The position numbers were made by a program, and so were the translations under genes. DNA of 5,986 bases from an uncultured Alphaproteobacteria bacterium (GTDB taxonomy: Bacteria; Pseudomonadota; Alphaproteobacteria; CASFRQ01; SAAU01). This document shows, piece by piece, positions 1-5,916 of the stretch. Every line of letters starts with the position of its first letter. The first letter of the stretch is position 1. The notes beneath the pieces are model-generated. The model was given only the letters and a program-made list of their open reading frames with translations. It was not told the origin of the DNA and searched no databases. Where the stretch lies: assembly GCA_949296785.1 (NCBI GenBank), contig CASFRQ010000012.1:1-5986 (forward strand), in the 5' to 3' direction.

Positions 1-629
1 ATTATGGAATCTTCAAAGAAATAGTCCCGGTTACTTTTTCCGTGAAAGAAGAATTTCACTTGATGCCGGAGAACGATTTAAAAGCTTTGGGAACAACAAT
101 CGTTTTTGAAAATGCCGACATGGACGAGGTCAAAAAACAAGCTTATGCATGTTATATCCGCCTGGCGGAAGAAAGAAAGCGGGAAAGTCAAAGTGGAGAA
201 GGAAAAAACACTGTCCTTAAAATTCCATGCCGTGAAGGAATTATGGATTTCGTCTCCGAAGAAATTGATAATGTAGCGGAAGATAAAGCAAAAAGTATAC
301 ATTTTTTAAAAATGGGACACTCTTTTCAAGAGGTTGACAAAGATGTCTTTTCTAAACTAAAAAAAGAATACCCCCGATTACCGGATGAAACGCTTGTCTT
401 TCTCATGGACCGGGCGAAGTTATCCCTTTCCTATACGCAGATTTTAAAACAAATCAATACCTGTCTGGACGAAGTGAAAAAACAATCCGTCAATGAAAGG
501 GATCTCGGAGAAGAGTCGCAGCTTATAGAAACAAAACCCTTTTCTTTCCAAGAAATGAAATGTTTTTCCTCTTACACTGAAATACTTTTGCAAGAAACCA
601 AACGGCAAGTAAACCGATGGAACCGATAA
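1..629 (+). CDS. 3' portion of an unrecognised charged protein (5' end outside window)
   Basis: The frame is open from the first complete codon at 3 to the TAA at 627-629, giving about 208 visible residues. A GTG at 42 and an ATG at 63 lie in this frame, but neither has a Shine-Dalgarno sequence. The residues before the GTG (YGIFKEIVPVTFS) read like ordinary protein, so I treat the gene as running in from the left. I do not recognise the family. The product is rich in Lys and Glu, with amphipathic stretches that look helical (for example DEVKKQAYACYIRLAEERKR and the segment around YPRLPDETLVFLMDRAKLSL). It has no membrane segment and no visible catalytic motif, so it is probably cytosolic. 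It ends with the tail RQVNRWNR. About 150 bp and a fresh promoter separate it from the next gene, so co-transcription with the ATPase is unlikely. Confidence is for the gene being real; its function is unknown. Confidence 0.6.
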   Translation, partial: YGIFKEIVPVTFSVKEEFHLMPENDLKALGTTIVFENADMDEVKKQAYACYIRLAEERKRESQSGEGKNTVLKIPCREGIMDFVSEEIDNVAEDKAKSIHFLKMGHSFQEVDKDVFSKLKKEYPRLPDETLVFLMDRAKLSLSYTQILKQINTCLDEVKKQSVNERDLGEESQLIETKPFSFQEMKCFSSYTEILLQETKRQVNRWNR

Positions 630-702
630 AAAGAAAAACGACAGTTTGTTGGAAATTCGTTTGTTTTTGACAGATTTTCCCATTATGAGGACGAAAGAGA
701 AC

Positions 703-759
703 CTGAAATTTCAGCATCAAACCGGAATTTTCTATTTTCCATAAATCAAAATAATTGAT
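703..759. promoter_or_regulatory. two short dyads upstream of the ATPase promoter (possible operators)
   Basis: A perfect 12-bp palindrome, CTGAAATTTCAG, lies at 703-714. ATCAA-N5-TTGAT lies at 745-759. Both are in non-coding DNA, 20 to 75 bp upstream of the -35 box of the riboswitch promoter. This is where an activator, or a repressor of the preceding gene, could bind. Neither matches a regulator site I know. In AT-rich DNA such short dyads arise by chance, so this is only a candidate. Confidence 0.2.
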
Positions 760-778
760 GACAAAACCAAGAAACACC

Positions 779-807
779 TTGACAGGAGAAAGAAAATCAG
801 ATATCTT
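779..807 (+). promoter_or_regulatory. sigma70-type promoter of the riboswitch-ATPase transcript
   Basis: A perfect -35 hexamer TTGACA (779-784) is followed by exactly 17 bp and then TATCTT (802-807), a 4/6 match to the -10 consensus. Transcription would start near 813-815, just before the 5' strand of the riboswitch P1 helix (818-822). That placement supports the promoter call and implies an RNA leader of about 265 nt before the ATPase start codon. Confidence 0.6.
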
Positions 808-811
808 TTTC

Positions 812-996
812 TCGTCCCATGGGGGAGTAGTTAGCATCGGCTCCGGACGGACGGAAAAATTTTTTCAAACAAGATTGGCTGAAAGGCGTCTTTTGAGTTT
901 TCCTTCCTTTTTTATCCGCCGATGTGTCAAGCCAACAATCGCGACTGCACGGCAGCTCTGGTTTGACTTAAATAATGAGACTCATGCGCTTTGCCG
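812..996 (+). promoter_or_regulatory. yybP-ykoY-type Mn2+ riboswitch
   Basis: The leader carries the conserved elements of this class in order. The L1 signature GGGGAGTAG is at 822-830. A P2 helix pairs 834-841 with 918-925 and has a variable distal arm (853-858 with 898-903). GTCAA follows P2 at 926. An 8-bp helix pairs 926-933 with 960-967 and is capped by CTGC/GCAG (945-948 with 952-955). The L3 signature TGAGAC is at 976-981. P1 closes CATGG (818-822) with TCATG (982-986), including one G-U pair. Characterised members bind Mn2+ between L1 and L3 and usually turn on Mn2+ export genes. Here P1 shares bases 982-986 with the downstream terminator stem, which predicts an ON switch by antitermination. 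The downstream gene, a P-type cation ATPase, fits the known regulon. All pairings were found by eye. Confidence 0.87.
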
Positions 997-1020
997 GCGC
1001 GTGCGTCTTTTTTCTTTTTT
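977..1020 (+). terminator. riboswitch-controlled intrinsic terminator (expression platform)
   Basis: The 5' arm 977-989 pairs with 997-1009 around a 7-nt loop (990-996). That is 13 positions with one mismatch (T982/C1004) and two G-U pairs. Eleven of the next eleven bases (1010-1020) are T except C1014. The upper stem is GC-rich. The 5' arm overlaps the aptamer's L3 and the 3' strand of P1, so a folded, metal-bound aptamer should block this hairpin. An ATG at 975 opens the ATPase frame inside this structure but is not a credible start. Confidence 0.82.
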
Positions 1021-1025
1021 ATCAG

Positions 1026-1059
1026 ACAATCGTTCCCGGTAAAGAGGACGATTGTTTTT
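1026..1059 (+). terminator. second weak hairpin with T-tract in the ATPase leader
   Basis: ACAATCGT (1026-1033) is perfectly complementary to ACGATTGT (1048-1055). One G-U and one C-G pair extend the stem inward, and T1055-T1059 follow directly. The stem is AT-rich, so termination would be weak. It sits after the main terminator and 10 nt before the ribosome binding site, so it could be a secondary pause or termination site, or mRNA 5' structure that protects the transcript. Confidence 0.35.
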
Positions 1060-1068
1060 ATAAAAAAG

Positions 1069-1074
1069 AAAGGA
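1069..1074 (+). promoter_or_regulatory. ribosome binding site fixing the ATPase start
   Basis: AAAGGA ends 5 nt before the ATG at 1080. This decides the start: the longer in-frame option at 975 lies inside the terminator hairpin, has no Shine-Dalgarno sequence, and would add 35 residues unlike the N terminus of this ATPase family. Confidence 0.75.
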
Positions 1075-1079
1075 AAAAT

Positions 1080-3776
1080 ATGCAGTCTTTTAAACCGTTT
1101 ATGGAACCGACGGAAAAGGTTCTCAGCCAATTAGGAAGCGACAAACACAAAGGTTTAACGCAAGAGCAGGCATCTAAAAATCGTCTCCTTTACGGAACGA
1201 ATACTTTAACGCATGCTAAACCCGTTTCTTTGTTTCAAAGGATTATTGAGGCAATGACGGAACCGATGCTGCTTCTTTTGGTTTTGGCTTTATTCATTAC
1301 CATCGGCGTTAATATTGCTCGTCATTATATGGGTGAACCCACCGATTTTATTGAATGCATCGGCATTCTGATTGCCATAGGCTTATCCGTCGCGATTTCT
1401 GTTTTTATGGAAAATCGCAGCGCTAAGGCATTTGAAGCGCTCAACCGGATGAATGAGGATATTTTGGTCAAAGTCCTCAGAGACGGGCAAATGCACCTGA
1501 TTGAACAAAAAGACATCGTTGTCGGGGATATTGTCAGCCTGGAAACGGGGGATAAAATTCCGGCCGACGGCCGCTTGATTGACAGCACGGCGCTGTACGC
1601 CGATGAATCCGCCTTAACAGGTGAAAGCATGGTTGTTCTCAAAAAAGCGGATATTTTGTTTGAAGATGAAAAAACACCTTTAGCCGAACGGGTCAATATG
1701 ATGTACGCCGGTTGTTTCATTACCTCAGGACATGGGAAAATGGTCGTTACCAATGTCGGCGACCATACCGAATTCGGCAAAATTGCCAAGGAACTTTCCT
1801 CCATGGAGAAAACATCCACGCCTTTGCAGGAAAAATTGCAACACCTGAGCGGTAAAATCACTCTGCTGGGTGCGTTGGCGGCAGGATTTATTTTTGTAAT
1901 TCAGGTTGTTTTATTCTGGTACAGAGGAACCTTTTCACTAAGCGCCGTTTTAGAAGCGTTTACGCAAAGCATTATTCTGATTGTCGCGGCGGTGCCGGAA
2001 GGATTGCCTACCATCGTTGCGGTATCTTTAGCGTTAAACATCATTAAACTGGCAAAAGAAAAAGCGCTGGTCAAAAAAATGATTGCCTGCGAAACCGTCG
2101 GATGCATCAATGTTATTTGTTCGGATAAAACCGGAACTTTGACGGAAAACAAAATGACCGTCACAGATGTGTTTGATGTGAAGGAAAGACTTCTTCCGCC
2201 GCAGGAGTTAAAAAACAGTCTGCTCATTGAAAACTTCTGTCTTAACAGCACGGCGGATGTCTGCTTGGAAGATGTTTGCCCTACTTTTATCGGCAACCCG
2301 ACGGAGGGAGCTTTACTGACCGCCGCTTACAAAGCGGGACATGACTATCGTCCTATAAGGGAAGAGGCGAAAATTGCCTATGTTTATTCCTTCAGTTCTC
2401 AGACAAAGAATATGACGACCCTTGCTTGCAAAGGAGACGGGGTAACGGTTTATTCAAAAGGGAGTCCCGAAAAAATCTTGTCCCTATGCTTGCTTGACAT
2501 TGCTCAAAAAGAAAAATTTGAAAAGGAAATAATCCGTTTTCAGGAAAAAGCCGCCCGTGTGATTGCTTTCGCCCATCGGGAAATCACTCCTTCGGAAATG
2601 GAAAAAGAAGGGATAGATTTCAGTGCTTCGCCGGAATCTTTTGAAAAGAAACGTTCTTTTTTTGAAAGTAACCTTACTTTTGACGGCTTTGTCGCTATCA
2701 GTGATCCTTTAAGAGCGCAGACATCCGCGGCCGTCGCCGCTTGTCGTCAAGCAGGCATTGATATTAAAATCCTGACAGGAGACAATCTGGTTACCGCTTC
2801 CGCCATTGCGCAGCAATTGAATCTTTTAAGCCCGCACCATAAAGCAGTAGAGGCCAAAGAGATTGAAGAGTTGTCCGACGAACAGCTGAAGAAGGTTCTG
2901 CCGCAGATACGGGTTATCGCCCGCAGTACGCCGGGTATCAAAATGCGGGTTGTCAACGCTTTAAAATCTTTAGGGAATGTCGTAGCCGTCACCGGCGACG
3001 GCATCAATGACGCTCCCGCCTTGAAAAATGCGGATGTCGGTATTGCGATGGGAATTTCCGGCACGGAAGTTTCCAAAGAGGCCAGTGACATTGTCCTTCT
3101 GGATGACAGTTTTTCCACTATTACCCGCGCCATAAAATGGGGACGGGGTATTTACAAAAACTTCCAAAGGTTTATCCAGTTTCAGCTGACCGTCAACCTT
3201 AGTTCCGTTTCCGTCGTTCTCATTTCGGTTCTGGCCGGATTGAAAGTGCCGTTTACGGCTTTACAGCTGTTATGGGTCAATATTATCATGGACGGCCCAC
3301 CGGCACTGACGCTTGGACTTGAAAAGCCGGGAAAAGATTTAATGAAAGAAAAACCGACTCAAAGGAACGCGAGTATCGTTTCCGCGAGTATGCTTTTCCA
3401 GATTCTGGCAAACGGATTGTACATTTGTATCTTCTTTATGGCACAATATTTTACTAACTTTATGAATATACCTCAGGAACAACAAGCTACGGTACTTTTC
3501 ACTTTGTTTATCGTTTTCCAACTATTCAATGCTTTCAACAGCAGGGAATTAGGCTCGGACAGCGTCTTTAAACACTTGGGAGGCAATGTTCTGATGGTGG
3601 CGGTCTTTACGCTGACCTTCGGACTGCAAATCTTAATCACGCAGTTTGGAGGTTCCTTCTTTGACACCGTGCCTTTAAGTTTGGACAGTTGGGTGAAAGT
3701 CCTGCTTGCCGGAGCCAGTATTGTCGCCTTTTCGGAAATTCTTAAATTTTTCAAAAGGCTGGTACACCGTTCATAA
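1080..3776 (+). CDS. P2B-type (Ca2+/Mn2+) cation-transporting P-type ATPase
   Basis: This is an 898-residue inner-membrane pump that couples ATP hydrolysis to cation export from the cytosol. All P-type hallmarks are intact: actuator TGES (180-183), phosphorylation motif DKTGT with D349, nucleotide-binding KGSPE (460-464), TGDN (566-569) and GDGINDAP (from 639). I count about ten membrane segments: roughly 62-79, 90-110, 258-280, 291-320, 697-718, 727-745, 770-790, 801-818, 836-855 and 869-890. Ion-site residues match Ca2+ pumps: PEGLP in M4 (E307), N706 in M5 (FQLTVN), and N734/D738 in M6 (NIIMDGPP). QFQLTVN and FNAFNSRE in M8 resemble plasma-membrane Ca2+ ATPases (PMCA) and predict one ion site, without the extra M5 Glu of SERCA. 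There is no long C-terminal calmodulin-type tail. The upstream Mn2+ riboswitch argues for Mn2+ as a physiological substrate, as for riboswitch-linked YoaB and MgtA in Firmicutes; Ca2+ cannot be excluded from sequence. It appears to be a single-gene transcript, ending before a GC-rich hairpin. Confidence 0.95.
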   Translation: MQSFKPFMEPTEKVLSQLGSDKHKGLTQEQASKNRLLYGTNTLTHAKPVSLFQRIIEAMTEPMLLLLVLALFITIGVNIARHYMGEPTDFIECIGILIAIGLSVAISVFMENRSAKAFEALNRMNEDILVKVLRDGQMHLIEQKDIVVGDIVSLETGDKIPADGRLIDSTALYADESALTGESMVVLKKADILFEDEKTPLAERVNMMYAGCFITSGHGKMVVTNVGDHTEFGKIAKELSSMEKTSTPLQEKLQHLSGKITLLGALAAGFIFVIQVVLFWYRGTFSLSAVLEAFTQSIILIVAAVPEGLPTIVAVSLALNIIKLAKEKALVKKMIACETVGCINVICSDKTGTLTENKMTVTDVFDVKERLLPPQELKNSLLIENFCLNSTADVCLEDVCPTFIGNPTEGALLTAAYKAGHDYRPIREEAKIAYVYSFSSQTKNMTTLACKGDGVTVYSKGSPEKILSLCLLDIAQKEKFEKEIIRFQEKAARVIAFAHREITPSEMEKEGIDFSASPESFEKKRSFFESNLTFDGFVAISDPLRAQTSAAVAACRQAGIDIKILTGDNLVTASAIAQQLNLLSPHHKAVEAKEIEELSDEQLKKVLPQIRVIARSTPGIKMRVVNALKSLGNVVAVTGDGINDAPALKNADVGIAMGISGTEVSKEASDIVLLDDSFSTITRAIKWGRGIYKNFQRFIQFQLTVNLSSVSVVLISVLAGLKVPFTALQLLWVNIIMDGPPALTLGLEKPGKDLMKEKPTQRNASIVSASMLFQILANGLYICIFFMAQYFTNFMNIPQEQQATVLFTLFIVFQLFNAFNSRELGSDSVFKHLGGNVLMVAVFTLTFGLQILITQFGGSFFDTVPLSLDSWVKVLLAGASIVAFSEILKFFKRLVHRS

Positions 3777-3786
3777 CTTCGGTGCC

Positions 3787-3830
3787 GATAAAAGCAAACG
3801 GCCGCGGAAAACCGCGGCCGAATGTTTATC
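3787..3830. terminator. bidirectional terminator hairpin after the ATPase
   Basis: A perfect 9-bp stem, CGGCCGCGG (3799-3807) with CCGCGGCCG (3812-3820), closes an AAAA loop. Beyond a short AA/AA internal loop it continues as CA/TG and then GATAAA (3787-3792) with TTTATC (3825-3830), with a 2-nt bulge. The T-rich flank is modest on the + strand (TGTTTATC) and better on the - strand (TTTGCTTTTATC). It begins 10 nt after the ATPase stop codon and lies between convergent genes, where a two-way terminator is expected. Confidence 0.7.
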
Positions 3831-4160
3831 TGAATGAAAATCCGTCAAAACACAAAAAAAACAGGAAAATCAACCTGACGAAAAGGCGCGCGGATAAGGA
3901 ACCATCTTTTAAAAATACTTTAAAAACATCCCCTTTTATTTTTCCGGTAAAAATTAAAAACAAACGAGAAAAACACCTTTAAAATCAACTTCAAAAGCCG
4001 GCAATTCTTTACAAAGACAGTCAAAAAAAATTTTTATAAACAACCCGGCCTCCAACCCCTAGCAGAGTATTCCAATCAGAAACCATTCAAAGAAGAAGAA
4101 GAAAAAACAAAAAGAACAGGCCCTTCTTGGCTTATTGCGGCTCTCTGTTTACTTAAGGTC
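3831..4160. other. A-rich intergenic stretch, no gene recognised
   Basis: These 330 bases separate the two convergent genes. The + strand is very rich in A and poor in T and G, with runs such as A8 followed by T5 near 4024-4036 and a short AAG repeat near 4091-4102. A GTG-initiated frame covering 3782-3982 exists, but it starts in the terminator hairpin, has no ribosome binding site and encodes a Lys/Asn-rich sequence of the kind A-rich DNA gives by chance. I see no tRNA-like fold, no insertion sequence end and no clear gene remnant. Confidence 0.5.
4091..4128 (-). terminator. possible weak terminator of the phosphoethanolamine transferase gene
   Basis: Read on the - strand, about 30 nt after the TAA at 4163-4161, a 5-bp stem AAGAA/TTCTT (4128-4124 with 4116-4112) encloses GGGCCTG. 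It runs into a long T-rich tract (TTTTTGTTTTTTCTTCTTC). The tract suits an intrinsic terminator but the stem is short and AT-rich. The GC hairpin at 3787-3830 may serve as the effective stop. Confidence 0.27.
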
Positions 4161-5816
4161 TTATAATTCCTTTTCAAATTTTATTTTCCCTTTTTTATCC
4201 AAAAAAACTTTTAAAATACCGGCCCTGCCCATGCTGTCTCGCCCGTTAATCTGGCAGACGGACAAATCTTCGCCCGGCACTTCAATAATATACCCCAATT
4301 TTTGGGCCGTCATCAGGCTGATGTGATGCGCGCAAATAATCGGCATCTTCCTTATTTTTTCAATAAAAGATTTTTCCTTTTTCAATCCCTGTGCATCAAA
4401 AAGTTTTTCTTCAGGCAAAAAAACTTGATAAAAAAACGGCACTTCCAAATCTGAAGCGTCCAGATGGCCGTGTCCCCATAAACCGTTTTCTCCCAAAGAT
4501 TCTCCATGGTCCGATGTATAAAAGAAATAAGTTTTCTGATTTGAAGAACCGGCAAACTCCAAAAGGATTTTTAATAAATCATCCTCGTAAGCCATCGCGT
4601 TGTCGTAGGAATCAATCCTCTCCTGCTCCGCCTCATCCAAAGAAACGATTTCTTTTCCCGCCCCTTTTGTTTTACCTTCCAAAGAAGGCTCTTTTCCCTG
4701 CTCTTCCGGAAAGATATCATACCGGCCCTCCTCATATTTATAATTTGATGAATAAGGCGAATGAACGTTTCTTTTGTGAACAATAATAAAATTCCGACCG
4801 GATAAAGAAGTCTGCTTTAACACATGTTCCAGATACCCTCTTTCACCGCCGAACTCTTTTTCTTTTTCCTCGTCGTAACAATGAAGAATATCATAGTGTG
4901 TCTGTCCGGTCTTTCGGAATACCTCCGGGTTTTGCAATTCTATGTAAGTTACCTTAAATCCATTCGCTTTTGCCAGTTTTAAAAGGCTGGTGTCTTGCAT
5001 CGCCAATTTCATGCTGTTTTTCGGATTAACTTGTATATTATAAATCATTGGCAGAGAAATCAAAGTGTTCACCGCCGCACCCCAAGCCTTTTTGTAAACA
5101 AAACCGGGATTTTCAGCGGCATATGTTTTCAAAAAAGGCGTTGTTTGACGATGATAGCCGAACAAAGACATATTTCGTGCATTGACAGATTCGCCGATAA
5201 CCAGAATGACATTGACGCTTTCCCCTTTTTTTCCTTTCGTCCGGGTAATCTTATAGGGAGGGAAAGACTTTTGAGGTTCCTCTTCCCAAACGCGGGAAGG
5301 AAGAACGGAGGCAAAAAACGCGCTGTAAGAATTGATAGTGTTGTAAGAGGCGTAACAAGTGTTTTTAAACAGCATTTGAAAAGCCCCTTCCGGAGTCGCC
5401 GCTTTATAAAAAAAGCACCCGAAGAAAACCATCAGCAACAAAGGAGTGTATTTAAAAGTCACCCTGCCCGACGGTTGCAAACTATATAAAACGCCCAAAA
5501 TTCCATATGGAACCGCCACCAGAGGAATAATATACAAATAATCGGTCCAAACAGATTTCGCCTCCGTCCAAATATCCTGCGTTTCCAAAAAAACAAATTC
5601 CAAAGCATATGCCGTCAAATAAGTGCCGAAATAGTCCATGTTGCAGAACTGGATAATTTGCATTGTGCCGAAAACCGTTAAAAAACAGACAATCACCTTC
5701 ATATTTTTTATCATTGTTAACAACAAGGACAGTAACGTAATTGTCAAAAGCTTATCCATATTAACGCATACGCCGAACCTGGGATGCATCGCCCCGAACA
5801 AAATATCGGGAAGCAT
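4161..5816 (-). CDS. phosphoethanolamine transferase (EptA/CptA-like, sulfatase fold)
   Basis: This 551-residue inner-membrane protein has a C-terminal domain expected in the periplasm. Family members move phosphoethanolamine from phosphatidylethanolamine to lipid A, LPS core or other glycans. The hydrophobic N-terminal part has segments near 22-35, 38-58, 93-112 and 121-138. The catalytic domain starts near 202. Its first motif is VILVIGES (203-210), with metal ligand E209 and S210 at the nucleophile position that is Thr in EptA (GET), followed by MSLFGYHRQTTP. Further motifs are SLP (254-256), VHKRNVHSPY with H352, SYDN (403-406) and SDHGESLGENGLWGHG with D436, H437 and H449. Residues about 365-400 form a Lys/Glu-rich insert before SYDN. 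The catalytic domain has few Cys residues, unlike disulfide-rich EptA. ATG 5816 directly follows an in-frame TGA and has no ribosome binding site. The GES motif sits about 70 residues earlier than in E. coli EptA, so the N terminus may be incomplete. The target glycan cannot be told from sequence. Confidence 0.88.
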   Translation of the reverse strand: MLPDILFGAMHPRFGVCVNMDKLLTITLLSLLLTMIKNMKVIVCFLTVFGTMQIIQFCNMDYFGTYLTAYALEFVFLETQDIWTEAKSVWTDYLYIIPLVAVPYGILGVLYSLQPSGRVTFKYTPLLLMVFFGCFFYKAATPEGAFQMLFKNTCYASYNTINSYSAFFASVLPSRVWEEEPQKSFPPYKITRTKGKKGESVNVILVIGESVNARNMSLFGYHRQTTPFLKTYAAENPGFVYKKAWGAAVNTLISLPMIYNIQVNPKNSMKLAMQDTSLLKLAKANGFKVTYIELQNPEVFRKTGQTHYDILHCYDEEKEKEFGGERGYLEHVLKQTSLSGRNFIIVHKRNVHSPYSSNYKYEEGRYDIFPEEQGKEPSLEGKTKGAGKEIVSLDEAEQERIDSYDNAMAYEDDLLKILLEFAGSSNQKTYFFYTSDHGESLGENGLWGHGHLDASDLEVPFFYQVFLPEEKLFDAQGLKKEKSFIEKIRKMPIICAHHISLMTAQKLGYIIEVPGEDLSVCQINGRDSMGRAGILKVFLDKKGKIKFEKEL

Positions 5817-5891
5817 TCAAAAAATCTGCGTCAAAAAGGTTGGAAAAACGATTCTCGCAAAAAAATAAAAAAGTTTTGAAGGAACTTTCAT
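5817..5891 (-). other. 24-codon open segment plus TGA, in frame with the transferase
   Basis: On the - strand an ATG at 5891 opens 24 codons (MKVPSKLFYFFARIVFPTFL then TQIF) ending in TGA at 5819-5817. The next codon, in the same frame, is the ATG of the transferase. The peptide is hydrophobic and basic at its start, like a first transmembrane helix. Read through, the helix would continue into MLPDILFGA. A weak GGGA lies 7 nt before this ATG and a TATAAT box about 20 nt upstream, so it looks like the original start. Options are a nonsense mutation (or sequencing error) in a 576-codon gene, a leader peptide with stop-restart coupling at TGA-ATG, or readthrough. Reassignment of UGA to Trp is unlikely because all ten readable Trp codons here are TGG. 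Confidence 0.5.
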
Positions 5892-5910
5892 ACCGGCATC
5901 CCACTTTATA

Positions 5911-5916
5911 ATTATA
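5911..5916 (-). promoter_or_regulatory. -10 box (TATAAT) of the transferase gene
   Basis: A perfect TATAAT lies on the - strand and would start transcription near 5904, about 13 nt before the ATG at 5891. The best -35 candidate at 18 bp spacing is TTATGA (5940-5935), a 3/6 match. The region is very AT-rich, which lowers the weight of the match. I see nothing else supportable between 5917 and the window end. Confidence 0.38.

Noticed and set aside
636..668. Intrinsic terminator for the first gene (AAACGA with TCGTTT, then a T-rich run)
   Set aside because: The stem is only 6 bp and AT-rich with a 15-nt loop, and the T-run is interrupted by G. Too weak to call.
667..695. TTGACA at 667-672 as a promoter
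   Set aside because: The -10 position at 16-18 bp spacing reads about GGACGAA, with no resemblance to TATAAT. CATTAT at 681 is only 8 bp away.
755..1042. A 95-codon + strand frame over the leader
   Set aside because: It covers the promoter, riboswitch and terminator, and its protein is Arg/Ser/Phe-rich with no recognisable features. The RNA structure explains the sequence better.
975..1079. Longer N terminus for the ATPase starting at ATG 975
   Set aside because: This ATG lies in the terminator hairpin, has no ribosome binding site, and the 35 added residues are encoded by riboswitch and leader sequence. ATG 1080 has AAAGGA at the right distance.
3782..3982. A 66-codon + strand frame starting at GTG 3782
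   Set aside because: It begins in the terminator hairpin, lacks a Shine-Dalgarno sequence, and encodes a Lys/Asn-rich product typical of chance translation of A-rich DNA.
4091..4102. AAG trinucleotide repeat as a phase-variable tract
   Set aside because: Only four units, outside any gene or promoter spacer, with nothing to switch. It may simply be the T-rich tail of a terminator on the other strand.
4391..5489. Several + strand and - strand frames of 60-165 codons overlapping the phosphoethanolamine transferase
   Set aside because: They are antisense or out-of-frame to a gene with intact catalytic motifs, and none has its own motif or start signal.
5817..5819. UGA reassigned to tryptophan in this organism
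   Set aside because: All ten Trp codons I could read in the three genes are TGG, and no second in-frame TGA interrupts conserved protein. A local event or a reinitiation site is more likely.
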